Assembly (NCBI GenBank): GCA_021847735.1
Contig: JAJZQD010000011.1
Span: 1 to 46,762, forward strand
DNA: 46,762 nt
DNA from: Bacillota bacterium
GTDB lineage: Bacteria; Bacillota; Thermincolia; Thermincolales; UBA2595
Direction: 5' to 3'
In this document: positions 26,537 to 35,043 of the stretch, piece by piece
Layout of the letters: every line of letters begins with the position of its first letter
Position numbering within the stretch: the first letter of the stretch is position 1
Position numbers and translations under genes: made by a program
Notes under the pieces: generated by a model
Database searches by the model: none
What the model was told of the DNA's origin: nothing
What the model saw: only the letters and a program-made list of their open reading frames with translations

Positions 26537-27910
26537 TTGGGACAGGTTGCTTCCATTATTCTTGCAGCCGGTAAGGGGACACGGATGAAGTCCCGGCTGC
26601 CAAAAGTCTTACATGGTGTATGCGGCAAACCGATGTTAACCCATGTAATCCAGGCGGCCTGCGATTCAGGTGTGGACAGGAATATTGTTATTATCGGTCA
26701 CGAGGCGGATTTGGTCCGAGACAAGGCGGGTTCTAATATCGAGTGGGTTAATCAGTCCGAGCAGTTGGGGACGGGTCATGCGGTTATGCAGGCTGAACCA
26801 CTGTTATCAGGTTTTGAGGGAAGCATATTGATTTTATGCGGGGATACTCCGTTAATTACTTCAAATACCCTGAAAGAGTTAATGCTGACTCATACGGCTG
26901 CGGGAAATTCCGTAACCGTGTTGACGGCGCTGATGGATGACCCGACCGGCTACGGGAGACTTGTCAGAGATGCTGCCGGCGAGGTGAAGGAAATTGTTGA
27001 ACACAAGGATGCCTCACCTCAGCAGTTGGAGATATATGAAATCAATACGGGAATCTACTGTTTCGACGGACCAAAACTTTTTGCCGCTCTTAAAGTAATA
27101 AGCCCGGCCAATGCCCAGGGGGAGTATTATTTGACAGATGTTTTGGCGGTGCTTAAAAATAATGGGGAGCGCATTGGGGCCGTAAAGGTTGCAGATCCGT
27201 CGGAAACGATGGGCATCAACAACAGGGTTCAGTTAGCTGAAGCGGATAAAATAATGCGTCAGAGTATTTTGCACCGGCTTATGATGGACGGCGTGACGAT
27301 TATTGACCCGCAGAACACATACATTGACAGGGACATCGTTTTTGGCCCTGATTCTGTAGTGTACCCCGGAACCGTCATTGAAGGATATTGCCGTTTTGGC
27401 GGCAACTGCCGCATAGGGCCGTACAGCCACTTGAAGGATGTTGAAACAGGCGATGATGTGACAGTTCAGAACTCTGTTGTCATGGAATCGACGGTTGGAA
27501 ATAACGTCACCATTGGCCCCTTTGCTTATATCAGACCAGGCACAGTGTTGGGGGATGACGTAAAAGTCGGGGATTTTGTGGAGATTAAGAAGTCGGTTAT
27601 CGGAAATGGCAGTAAGGTTCCGCATTTAAGCTACGTAGGGGATGCCCAAATCGGGAAGAAAGTCAACGTGGGGGCAGGTACTATTACCTGCAATTATGAT
27701 GGGTCCCAAAAATGGCAGACGATTATTGGAGATAACTCGTTTATCGGCAGCAACACGAACCTGGTGGCTCCTGTCGAAGTGGGACAAAACGCCATCATCG
27801 GGGCCGGGTCCACGATAACCAAGAATGTTCCCGACGGGGCATTGTGTGTTGAGAGAAGCAAACAGGCAATATATCCCGGATGGGTTGCTAGAAAAAATAA
27901 GAAAAAGTGA
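26537..27910 (+). CDS. glmU: Bifunctional UDP-GlcNAc pyrophosphorylase / GlcN-1-P acetyltransferase
   Basis: 457 aa. N-terminal uridylyltransferase (IILAAGKGTRMKSRLPK, LCGDTPLI, GTGHAV) and C-terminal left-handed beta-helix acetyltransferase (hexapeptide repeats, KKSVIGNGSKVPHLSYVGDA, GAGTITCNYDG). Makes UDP-N-acetylglucosamine for cell wall. TTG 26537 is preferred over ATG 26513 because GGGAGG (26523-26528) is 8 nt before it and the homology starts there. Confidence 0.96.
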   Translation: MGQVASIILAAGKGTRMKSRLPKVLHGVCGKPMLTHVIQAACDSGVDRNIVIIGHEADLVRDKAGSNIEWVNQSEQLGTGHAVMQAEPLLSGFEGSILILCGDTPLITSNTLKELMLTHTAAGNSVTVLTALMDDPTGYGRLVRDAAGEVKEIVEHKDASPQQLEIYEINTGIYCFDGPKLFAALKVISPANAQGEYYLTDVLAVLKNNGERIGAVKVADPSETMGINNRVQLAEADKIMRQSILHRLMMDGVTIIDPQNTYIDRDIVFGPDSVVYPGTVIEGYCRFGGNCRIGPYSHLKDVETGDDVTVQNSVVMESTVGNNVTIGPFAYIRPGTVLGDDVKVGDFVEIKKSVIGNGSKVPHLSYVGDAQIGKKVNVGAGTITCNYDGSQKWQTIIGDNSFIGSNTNLVAPVEVGQNAIIGAGSTITKNVPDGALCVERSKQAIYPGWVARKNKKK

Positions 27911-27916
27911 TATAAT
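27908..27916 (+). promoter_or_regulatory. Candidate extended -10 promoter for prs
   Basis: TGATATAAT (TGn-TATAAT) overlapping the glmU stop, with a second TATAAT at 27937-27942. No good -35 seen. Confidence 0.35.
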
Positions 27917-27965
27917 AGAAAAATGGAATATTATTATATAATTTGCTGGGGGGTTTCTGCAGCCA

Positions 27966-28913
27966 ATGCCAATTTTTAATCGGAAGCTCAAAATTTTTTC
28001 GGGAAACGCCAATTTTCGTTTGGCAGAAGAAATTGCTGAGTATTTGGGAGTCTCAGTCGGTGAATCTAAGGTTTCAAGGTTTAGTGACGGTGAAATTCAT
28101 GTCAAGATTAATGAGAGTGTCAGGGGTGCCGACGTTTTTGTTGTTCAGCCTACCTGTGAACCTGTAAATGAAAACATCATGGAACTCCTTATTGTAATAG
28201 ATGCATTGAAACGGGCATCTGCCCGCAGGATTACTGCCGTAATTCCGTATTACGGTTACGCCAGGCAGGACAGGAAGGCCCGGGCCCGTGATCCTATTAC
28301 GGCCAAGCTGTTAGCAAACCTTATCACAGCAAGTGGGGTTACGAGGGTTATTACGATGGACCTTCACGCCGGCCAGATTCAGGGGTTTTTTGACATTCCT
28401 GTGGACCACCTCCCCGGTGTGCCGATTTTGGCAGAATATTTCCTGAGTAAAAACCTTGATAATGTGATAGTTGTATCTCCTGACCTGGGAGGAGTTACCC
28501 GTTCCCGGGACATGGCAGAGCGTATTGGCGCCTCAATCGCCATAATTGATAAACGCAGGCCTGAACCAAATATAGCGGAAATTATGAATATTATCGGTAA
28601 TGTGGACGGCAAAACAGTTGTAATGATTGATGATATTATCGATACGGCCGGAACGATAACACAGGGTGCGGAGGCTTTGTTAGAACGCGGGGCAAAAGAA
28701 ATATATACGTGCTGTACCCATGGGGTGTTATCCGGACCGGCCATCGAAAGGCTGCAGAAATCACCAATCAAAGAAGTAGTTATTACCAACACCATTCCGC
28801 TTCCGGAACATAAAAGTATGGCTAAAATCCGCGTCTTGTCTGTAGCTCCCCTGTTGGGTGAAGCGATTATTAGGATTCATGAAGACCTCTCCGTCAGCAA
28901 ACTCTTCTCCTAA
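27966..28913 (+). CDS. prs: Ribose-phosphate pyrophosphokinase
   Basis: 315 aa. [20 protein letters not shown] and [12 protein letters not shown] at the N-terminus, the flexible loop [18 protein letters not shown], and the PRPP-binding signature [14 protein letters not shown]. Makes PRPP from ribose-5-phosphate and ATP for nucleotide, His and Trp synthesis. ATG after GGGGGGTTTCTGCAGCCA. Directly followed by a palindromic array that starts one base after its stop codon. Confidence 0.97.
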   Translation: MPIFNRKLKIFSGNANFRLAEEIAEYLGVSVGESKVSRFSDGEIHVKINESVRGADVFVVQPTCEPVNENIMELLIVIDALKRASARRITAVIPYYGYARQDRKARARDPITAKLLANLITASGVTRVITMDLHAGQIQGFFDIPVDHLPGVPILAEYFLSKNLDNVIVVSPDLGGVTRSRDMAERIGASIAIIDKRRPEPNIAEIMNIIGNVDGKTVVMIDDIIDTAGTITQGAEALLERGAKEIYTCCTHGVLSGPAIERLQKSPIKEVVITNTIPLPEHKSMAKIRVLSVAPLLGEAIIRIHEDLSVSKLFS

Positions 28914-29031
28914 GGCTGTTGAAAAGCTTCGTCCAGCGTTGTCAGCAATTTAACCAAGACTTCGACGTACGTCGAGTACGCCTTCAGCCTTGGTTAAATT
29001 GCTTCCTAGCTATACTCGCTTTTGAACAGCC
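28914..29031. repeat. Long palindromic unit 1 (118 bp)
   Basis: GGCTGTTgAAAAGC at one end pairs with GCTTTTgAACAGCC at the other. The inner stem AGCAATTTAACCAAG pairs with CTTGGTTAAATTGCT, and the centre is CGACGTACGTCG. Begins immediately after the prs stop and ends in a T-run, so it may also terminate prs. Confidence 0.9.
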
Positions 29032-29040
29032 TTTTGTTTA

Positions 29041-29150
29041 GAGGTGAAAAACTTCATCTAGCTGCGTCAAAAACGGCGCCGCAATCCTCAGCGTATAAGT
29101 AATACGCTTCCGGTTGCGGCGCCGTTTTTTCCTTGTTAAACTCGCTTTTA
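29041..29150. repeat. Palindromic unit 2 with different centre
   Basis: AAAACGGCGCCGCAA (29070-29084) pairs perfectly with TTGCGGCGCCGTTTT (29114-29128), with an inner AGCGTAT/ATACGCT stem. The flanks CTTCATCTAGCTGCGTC and CTCGCTTTTA resemble the arms of unit 1. Confidence 0.85.
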
Positions 29151-29203
29151 CCCGCAAGGGTAGGCCGCAGTTCTAAGCGCTGAAGCGCCAAGAATGTGCG
29201 CAC

Positions 29204-29262
29204 TGAACAGCCTCACTTTAAGTGGAAAACCGTCGTCCAGCTGTGTCAGCAATTTTTACCGA
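29204..29262. repeat. Partial unit 3 of the palindromic array
   Basis: GAACAGCCT followed by CGTCGTCCAGCTGTGTCAGC and AATTTTTACCGAG. This repeats the left arm of unit 1 (CGTCCAGCGTTGTCAGCAAT, then TTAACCAAG) without a matching right arm. Confidence 0.65.
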
Positions 29263-29693
29263 GAAGCACTGCCGATAATAAGGTGATGGGCAAGATGACC
29301 ATTAAAGACATAGCTATATTCCTAAACAAAGAAGCGCCCCCCTTTCCCTTTAAATTTATTCGGCTCCAATCCTTTAACGCTGAATTTTCTCTGTTATATT
29401 TTTATCAAGACGCGGATTAAACCAAAGAATATGATTACCACAAAGTCACAAAGGACACAAAGTTTAAGCTTTGCTTTTAAGAAGCCCGGTCTTTATCCCA
29501 ATTCCAAGACTCCACCTAATAGAAGGTGGAGTCTTGGAATTGAGATCAACTCCGTGTTTAGGTTAATACTCTATTCTACAAAATTCAGACATTCCCCTGC
29601 AATCGTGGAGGGGGCTTGTTATCAGTATAAATAACTTCCCGGGAGAAAAACTATTTCAAGTGTAATAGAAATAAAGTAAGGAGGAATCAATAA
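29263..29693. other. Gene-free stretch before the CODH gene
   Basis: No credible gene. Contains the fold-back of family 2 ends at 29494-29546 and a second hairpin-like CCCCTGC...GGAGGGG near 29600. The short frames here have no ribosome site or recognisable protein and look like degenerate mobile-element remains. Confidence 0.5.
29494..29546. repeat. Head-to-head fold-back of repeat family 2 ends
   Basis: ATCCCAATTCCAAGACTCC... and ...GGAGTCTTGGAATTGAGAT form a near-perfect 23-bp inverted repeat with a short AAT-centred loop. The unit is the right end of the 17415 and 40561 elements, present here in both orientations. Confidence 0.85.
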
Positions 29694-31607
29694 ATGGCTG
29701 AACGGATTAGGAACAAGTTGGGCGGCCGGGTCAGCGTCCACGACTCGGTTCAGGAGATGTATGAGAAGCTTCATCAAGACGGTATGAGCAACACTTTTGA
29801 CCGTTTTGACCCCCAGGAAAAAATCAGATGTAATTTCTGTCTGGCCGGGGTTAGCTGCCAGCTTTGTACTAACGGACCATGTCGTATTTCTGATAAGGCC
29901 GGGGCAACGCTTGGGGTTTGCGGGATTAGTCCCGACGCCATGGCCATGCGGGACATGCTGCTAAGAAACGCTATGGGGGCATCTACATATGCTCACCATG
30001 CCTATGAAGCCTTCAGGACTTTGAGGTCGACAGTGGAGGGTAAAACCCCCTTCAAAATTACCGATGTTGAAAAACTGAAGTGGTTTGCCGGACAATGCGG
30101 GGTTAACACCAGTGGGACTCCGGAGCAGGTGGCAGTATGGTTATCGGACTTTCTAATGTTTGAATTGCACCGGGGGTATGACGAACCAAGCCGGATTATT
30201 GCGGCTTTTGCCCCACCGCCCCGGCAAAAGCTTTGGCAGGATCTTGCCATATACCCTGCCGGGACCCTTCACGAAATCAAGGATGCGGTGGCAAGCTGCC
30301 TGACCAATGTTGACGGGGATTATGTTTCTATGGCCAAAAAGGCTTTACGCCTGGGGGTTGCTACAATTTACGGGGCCCAACTGGGTTTGGAGATGGTGCA
30401 GGATATTCTCTTTGGCACCCCTATGCCCCATGAGGTTTTGGTTGACCTCGGGATTTTGGAGCCTGACTATATCAATATTGTTTTTAACGGTCATGAGCCT
30501 TGGGTCGGGATGGCTACCTACCTTGCCGCCAAGAACCCGCAAGTCCAGCAGCGGGCGAAAGATGCCGGAGCCAAAGGCTTGCGGATTATCGGCTCTATCG
30601 AAACGGGTCAGGAGATGCTCCAACGCTTGCCAATGGATGACGTTTTTCACGGGTTGACAGGCAACTGGCTGGCTATTGAACCGGCTTTGGCAACAGGGGC
30701 AATCGATCTTTTCGCCATGGATGAGAACTGTTCCCCACCATATCTGAAGCCTTATGAGGAGAAGTACGGTGTTACCCTCGTATCAGTCAATGACCTTGTC
30801 CGCATCCCGGGGGTGGATAGAAATTTTGACTATAAACCGCCGGAAGCGGCACATATTGCCCAAAAACTAATCAATATGGCTGTTGAAAATTTTAAAAACC
30901 GCAGGGGAAAAATTACACCTAAGGTTCCGCAAAAAATTACCAAGGCTATAGCCGGGTTTTCGACAGAAGCGGTTTTGCGGGTTCTGGGCGGGACTCTGGA
31001 TCCGCTGGTCAGTGTTATCAAAACCGGTAAAATCAAAGGGGTGGTTGCCCTGGTGAACTGTACCACATTGTCAACCGGTCCTCACGATTACATGACTGTA
31101 AATCTGGCGAAAGAGTTAATCAAAAAGGATATCCTTATATTAGCCGGAGGGTGCGGCAACCACGGCCTTGAAGTAGCCGGGCTTTGTAATCTTGAAGCCA
31201 TAAATTTGGCCGGACCGGGCCTACAGGAAGTCTGTCGGAGTCTGAATATTCCTCCGGTTCTCAGTTTCGGTACCTGTACGGATACCGGTAGAATTTCCAT
31301 GTTAACCACTGCCTTGGCCAACCACCTTGGCGTGGATTCGGCGGACCTGCCGGTAGCTGTAACGGCTCCCCAGTACTTAGAGCAAAAAGCGACTATTGAC
31401 GGTATGTTTGCCCTTGCCTACGGGTTTTACACCCATTTATCACCGACACCCCCGGTGGCCGGGGGACCGGAACTGGTTAAACTACTCACCAAAGACCTGG
31501 AGGGACTCACCGGTGGCAAAGTGGCTCTGGGTGATGACCCCGTTGAAGCTGCCAAAGGAATTGAAGAGCATATTATAAAAAAGCGGGCCAAGTTGGGACT
31601 GGATTGA
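29694..31607 (+). CDS. cooS: CooS-type Ni,Fe carbon-monoxide dehydrogenase homologue, atypical cluster ligands
   Basis: 637 aa, full length. B-cluster Cys 55, 58, 63 and 76 (CQLCTNGPC, GVCGISPD) are present. The D-cluster region has C46-x2-C49 with Ser at the usual second position. Of the residues matching the Carboxydothermus C-cluster ligands I find H267, C346, C456, C487 and C528, plus catalytic-type K565. The ICCTG block is instead SIETG (301-305), placing Glu303 at the Cys295 position. CO oxidation is therefore uncertain. It could be a variant clade or an enzyme with another substrate. No cooC, cooF, cooA or acetyl-CoA synthase genes are adjacent. RBS AAGGAGGAATCAATAA. A terminator follows. 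Confidence 0.88.
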   Translation: MAERIRNKLGGRVSVHDSVQEMYEKLHQDGMSNTFDRFDPQEKIRCNFCLAGVSCQLCTNGPCRISDKAGATLGVCGISPDAMAMRDMLLRNAMGASTYAHHAYEAFRTLRSTVEGKTPFKITDVEKLKWFAGQCGVNTSGTPEQVAVWLSDFLMFELHRGYDEPSRIIAAFAPPPRQKLWQDLAIYPAGTLHEIKDAVASCLTNVDGDYVSMAKKALRLGVATIYGAQLGLEMVQDILFGTPMPHEVLVDLGILEPDYINIVFNGHEPWVGMATYLAAKNPQVQQRAKDAGAKGLRIIGSIETGQEMLQRLPMDDVFHGLTGNWLAIEPALATGAIDLFAMDENCSPPYLKPYEEKYGVTLVSVNDLVRIPGVDRNFDYKPPEAAHIAQKLINMAVENFKNRRGKITPKVPQKITKAIAGFSTEAVLRVLGGTLDPLVSVIKTGKIKGVVALVNCTTLSTGPHDYMTVNLAKELIKKDILILAGGCGNHGLEVAGLCNLEAINLAGPGLQEVCRSLNIPPVLSFGTCTDTGRISMLTTALANHLGVDSADLPVAVTAPQYLEQKATIDGMFALAYGFYTHLSPTPPVAGGPELVKLLTKDLEGLTGGKVALGDDPVEAAKGIEEHIIKKRAKLGLD

Positions 31608-31621
31608 TTTGGCAGCATAGG

Positions 31622-31660
31622 GATAAGGAGGGCGCTAACCCGCGCCCTCCTTATCATTTT
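31622..31660 (+). terminator. Intrinsic terminator after cooS homologue
   Basis: GATAAGGAGGGCGC pairs perfectly with GCGCCCTCCTTATC, followed by ATTTTCC. Confidence 0.85.
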
Positions 31661-31769
31661 CCCTCTCAAGGCAACATTCGCCACATATTACCACCCATTA
31701 CCGAAGAGGCTTTTTTACTTAAGTGTCAAATTTATATAAAAAGCTTTACATGAGTAGTAGGTGATAATT

Positions 31770-32315
31770 ATGAGAGATGCGGCTTTAATAATGAAGAAAA
31801 AGAGATTTATAAGCTGGTTTTTGGAAACCTATAAATTAAAGAGACCGGAATCTGCCAAGATCCTTAGATTTCTTGGTGAGAGTGATGAACTGTTAAAGGT
31901 TGTTCACTTTGTCGAGAATGTCAGGCAGCTGCCTAGTGCTTTAATAGTTTCCGCCCAAGACGCGGCTACTGTTTCTTTCCTTTGCCGGATAAACAATGTC
32001 TACTACGAGAATGTAGACCAGATTATGGCTCACCTGGAGTACGACCCTCCCGAAGACTTATTTGTCTGGCTGTCCTTTGACCGGGAATTCCTCTGTTCTA
32101 TGTGTGACATTGTATTGGGAGTCAGGCCGGAAGTAGAGAGCAAAATCTTTTATCATCAGGTTGTGAAAAACCTTGAAAGGGAACTAAAATTTAAGGTCCG
32201 GGGTACAAAGGATCGCAAACACCAACTGCTGGCTGAAATTGATACAGCCCTGGAAAAGCGTGACAAGGCCAGGTTTTTGGATTTGTCGGAATTGTACAGG
32301 GAATTATTCGGATAG
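31770..32315 (+). CDS. YpiB/UPF0302-like protein with IDEAL domain
   Basis: 181 aa. The N-terminal FISWFLETYKLKRPESAKIL and LLKVVHFVENVRQLPSALIVSA match the YpiB (UPF0302) core of bacilli. The C-terminal HQLLAEIDTALEKRDKARFL resembles the short IDEAL motif. In Bacillus ypiB neighbours cytochrome and quinone genes and its function is not settled. ATG 31770 is chosen, with AGGTGAT just upstream; GTG 31761 is also in frame. Stands alone between two gene-free repeats. Confidence 0.75.
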   Translation: MRDAALIMKKKRFISWFLETYKLKRPESAKILRFLGESDELLKVVHFVENVRQLPSALIVSAQDAATVSFLCRINNVYYENVDQIMAHLEYDPPEDLFVWLSFDREFLCSMCDIVLGVRPEVESKIFYHQVVKNLERELKFKVRGTKDRKHQLLAEIDTALEKRDKARFLDLSELYRELFG

Positions 32316-32321
32316 AATAGG

Positions 32322-32516
32322 GGGGCTGTCCCAAAAGGGGCGGCCTTTTGCTTTGGGTAGGGGCCAGGGCAGGTATATTCCTGCGAGGGAGCAACAACTC
32401 AGCCGGCAAAAGACCGCTCCCGCTGCGCGGATCGCGGGCCGGCGGACGTCAGCCTCCCTCTCCGGAACACACCTGCCCTTTCCCCGAAACTCAAGGAAGG
32501 CAGTCCCTTTTGAGAC
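32322..32516 (+). repeat. Palindromic repeat family 1, copy B (195 bp)
   Basis: Starts GGGGCTGTCCCAAAAGGGG and ends CAGTCCCTTTTGAGAC. Inner arms GGGCAGGT and ACCTGCCC enclose the family core GAGCAACAACTC, CCGCTGCGCGG and GGACGTCAGCCTC, shared with copy A. Starts 7 nt after the YpiB-like stop. Confidence 0.85.
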
Positions 32517-32533
32517 AATATAGGAGAAAAATT

Positions 32534-32572
32534 AGGGGGTATCCCAAATTATTGGGACACCCCCGATTTTTT
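32534..32572. terminator. Terminator between convergent genes
   Basis: GGGGGTATCCCAA pairs with TTGGGACACCCCC, followed by GATTTTTTG. Confidence 0.8.
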
Positions 32573-32583
32573 GCCCTGCCTGC

Positions 32584-33441
32584 TTATACGGTTTTGTCAT
32601 CTTCACTTTTTATCGTGTCCGGTTCTTCGCTGCCGGGTTTATCGGCCGTTTGTTCCGGCTCTATGATTTCCGGGAGAACATCCGCGCTTTTTATTTCTAC
32701 TTCGCTGGTGATATCAAGGGTAGGGTCGGGTTCAACCTGTTGTTCCGCCGTTTCCGGCGCATCAGGTGGTTCGGCCCTTTGTTCCTGTTCAGGCATGGTT
32801 TTATTGTTCCGGCCTTTTTCTCTTTTTTCATATTTGTCTTTGATATTTTTGCTAATTTCTTTGGTGCGCTGAACGGTAGACCCCCAAAGGGATGAAGTGC
32901 CTTCCTTGATATTATGAATGGTTTCCTGTAAACCTCCGTCTATCTTCTCCAGTTGTGACTCACAACCGTCCTTGACGACCATGATGTCTGAACCCATGGT
33001 CCTCACGTTTTCTATGGGCAGCATGGCCCTTCCCTTGAAAAGGCTTTCCAGTAATTTGCCGGTTATTTCAAGTCCGGTTATTTTGCCGGTAATTTCATCT
33101 ATATAGTACTCATCAACCAACCCTAAAACCGTGCCGTTTTCCGCAATTACCTTTGTCCCTAAAGGATTTGCCCTTTCCTTTATCAATTTAAGTATCTCCG
33201 GCAGGCTGACGGTTTTCTGTACATTAGATGATTGGTCGATGGTAACGGCATCAGTGCCGACACTCTTGACTTTAGAGTAGGGGATTATTTTCTGCTCCCT
33301 GAACCATCCGCGCTGGTCAATTATTAAGGCGGCTACCTCCATTTTTGCCGGGTCAATTATCAGGCTTCTAACCGCGCCAATTTCTGTGCCTTCCTGCAAA
33401 CTCACTACTGGCATGGAGATAAACTTACGGCTCTTTTTCAT
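32584..33441 (-). CDS. PRC-barrel domain protein with acidic tail
   Basis: 285 aa. Two PRC-barrel copies: residues ~1-75 (MPVVSLQEGTEIGAVRSLIID...VAALIID) and ~93-165 (VIAENGTVLGLVDEYYIDEITGKITGLEI). Then a helical stretch and a low-complexity Glu/Pro/Asp-rich tail (~210-285). No signal peptide or membrane span. PRC-barrels occur in photosynthetic reaction-centre H subunits, RimM and many sporulation-associated Firmicute proteins; the role here is unknown. RBS TTGGGGGG. Confidence 0.85.
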   Translation of the reverse strand: MKKSRKFISMPVVSLQEGTEIGAVRSLIIDPAKMEVAALIIDQRGWFREQKIIPYSKVKSVGTDAVTIDQSSNVQKTVSLPEILKLIKERANPLGTKVIAENGTVLGLVDEYYIDEITGKITGLEITGKLLESLFKGRAMLPIENVRTMGSDIMVVKDGCESQLEKIDGGLQETIHNIKEGTSSLWGSTVQRTKEISKNIKDKYEKREKGRNNKTMPEQEQRAEPPDAPETAEQQVEPDPTLDITSEVEIKSADVLPEIIEPEQTADKPGSEEPDTIKSEDDKTV

Positions 33442-33601
33442 GCAAAACCCCCCAATTGTTTCTTTGCTACCATATTATTCATGAAATATGTTTGTTATAC
33501 CAGTTTACGGGAAATACTACAGATAAATATCTAATAGTTGTCTAATAGTTTGTCTGACGTCCTGGGACATGAACCTGTGAAATCTTAAAGGGGGGTAAAC
33601 A

Positions 33602-34261
33602 ATGGTTGAGGTAAAAATCAACGCAAGGGTGCGGCCCAGTAAAACAAGCAGCTACAAACACTCTTTGCGCAACAAGGGGATAATTCCGGCAGTAATTTAC
33701 GGAGAAGGGATTACCAGTCAGCCGATTGAGCTTGATGCCAGGGACCTGGAGACGGCGATTCAGAAAAAAGGCCGAAATGCCCTGATTGATTTGGTTCTTA
33801 AGGATAAACAAGGTGAAAACAAATATGTGGTTATGGTCAAGGAGATTCAAAGGAGCCCTATTCGGAGAGAACTTGTCCATGTTGACATGTGTAAGATATC
33901 CTTAAAAGATAAACTTCACACTTCCGTTTCTGTAAGCCTGAAAGGAGAGGCCAGGGGCCTGGTTAATGGGGGAGTCATCCAAAGCGGGCTCCGTGAAATT
34001 GAAATAGAATGTATGCCTGCCAAAATACCTGATACCATATCCCTGGATATCAGTCCTCTGGATATTGGAGACCACCTGTCAGTGGCTGATATCCCAGAGT
34101 CGCCCGACTTTAAAATTCTTACAGAGCCTGAAGCTGTTCTGGTGACAATGATTGCCCCCAGAATGGCTGAACAGCCGGAGACGACGGGGGCTGAGGGCCC
34201 TGCGGTGGCACCGGCACCGGAACCCCGGCAAGGGAATGAGCAGGAAGAGAAGGATGAGTAA
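33602..34261 (+). CDS. rplY: 50S ribosomal protein L25 / general stress protein Ctc
   Basis: 219 aa, the long two-domain TL5/CTC form. N-terminal 5S-rRNA-binding domain (ARVRPSKTSSYKHSLRNKGIIPAVIYG) and C-terminal beta domain ending in a Pro/Ala/Glu-rich tail. Precedes pth as in Bacillus (ctc-spoVC). ATG after AAAGGGGGGTAAACA. A weak hairpin with T-run follows the stop. Confidence 0.95.
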   Translation: MVEVKINARVRPSKTSSYKHSLRNKGIIPAVIYGEGITSQPIELDARDLETAIQKKGRNALIDLVLKDKQGENKYVVMVKEIQRSPIRRELVHVDMCKISLKDKLHTSVSVSLKGEARGLVNGGVIQSGLREIEIECMPAKIPDTISLDISPLDIGDHLSVADIPESPDFKILTEPEAVLVTMIAPRMAEQPETTGAEGPAVAPAPEPRQGNEQEEKDE

Positions 34262-34287
34262 AAACTACTCACCCTCTTTTTTTGTTT
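34255..34287 (+). terminator. Probable terminator after rplY
   Basis: Short stem GAGTA-aaaac-TACTC overlapping the stop codon, then CTCTTTTTTTG. Confidence 0.55.
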
Positions 34288-34366
34288 GTCATCTGTTGGA
34301 GTGCAGTAGAAGGAAAAACCGGGGGATTCTCGAATAGAAAAGGGGATATAGGAAAGGGGAGTTACT

Positions 34367-34933
34367 GTGAAACTGATAGTCGGGTTGGGCAATCCGGGCA
34401 GGCAATATGCCGACACCAAGCATAACATCGGGTTTATGGTTGTGGACTACCTGGCCGGGAAGCTGGGAATAAAAGTGGATAAGATTAAATTTAAGAGTAT
34501 TATCGGGGAAGGCTTCGTGGGCACGGAAAAAATAGTGCTGGCTAAACCCCAGACTTATATGAACCTGAGTGGCGAAGCCGTACTTGATATGGTCCAGTGG
34601 TATAAGCCGGAGCCCCAGGATATGCTGGTTATCTTTGACGACATGGACCTGCCCCTTGGCAAGCTTAGGTTGAGGATGAAAGGCAGTGCAGGGGGGCACA
34701 ACGGGATGAAGTCTATCATTTATCTGGTCCAGTCTGACGAATTTCCGCGTTTAAGGATCGGTATTGGCCGCCCGGAAAACGAGAGAATGGAATCTGCAGA
34801 TTATGTGCTTAGTAAATTTAATGAAGAAGAAACAAAGGTGATGGCAGAAGCGGTGAAAAAAGCCGGAGAGGCAGTGCTGGACACTCTTGAAAACGGTGTG
34901 GAGCGGGCAATGAATGAAGTGAATGTGGAATAA
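34367..34933 (+). CDS. pth: Peptidyl-tRNA hydrolase
   Basis: 188 aa. VGLGNPGRQYADTKHNIGF with N9 and catalytic H19, the KPQTYMNLSGE block, VIFDDMDLPLG and GSAGGHNGMKSII complete the family signature. Recycles peptidyl-tRNAs released from stalled ribosomes. GTG start after AAAGGGGAG. Equivalent of Bacillus spoVC. Confidence 0.97.
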   Translation: MKLIVGLGNPGRQYADTKHNIGFMVVDYLAGKLGIKVDKIKFKSIIGEGFVGTEKIVLAKPQTYMNLSGEAVLDMVQWYKPEPQDMLVIFDDMDLPLGKLRLRMKGSAGGHNGMKSIIYLVQSDEFPRLRIGIGRPENERMESADYVLSKFNEEETKVMAEAVKKAGEAVLDTLENGVERAMNEVNVE

Positions 34934-34946
34934 TCAGGTCTTTTAA

Positions 34947-35030
34947 GGCAGCCTCTTTCACTTTGGGCAACATGGCAAGGAAGAGCCTCTTCCTTTTTTT
35001 GCTCAAAGCGAAGGAGGCTGTTCTTTTGTG
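34947..35030 (+). terminator. Large hairpin after pth
   Basis: CAGCCTCTTTCaCTTTG pairs with CAAAGcGAAGGAGGCTG, with an inner AAGGAAGAG/CTCTTCCTT stem, followed by TTCTTTTG. Confidence 0.7.
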
Positions 35031-35043
35031 ATATCCCGTTTTT

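Noticed and set aside
28914-29262. CRISPR array
   Set aside because: The repeats are palindromes of different length and centre, without regular spacers or cas genes.
29196-29634. Two short frames (74 and 67 codons) before cooS
   Set aside because: No ribosome site, no recognisable protein, and they include the family 2 fold-back.
29694-31607. Hybrid-cluster protein (hydroxylamine reductase) instead of CooS
   Set aside because: The B-cluster cysteine set, overall length, GFSTEAV block and catalytic Lys context match CooS; only the ligand substitution is reminiscent of HCP.
32239-32872. Open frames crossing repeat copy B and the antisense of the PRC-barrel gene
   Set aside because: They are explained by the repeat and by the opposite strand of a real gene; no ribosome site or family match.
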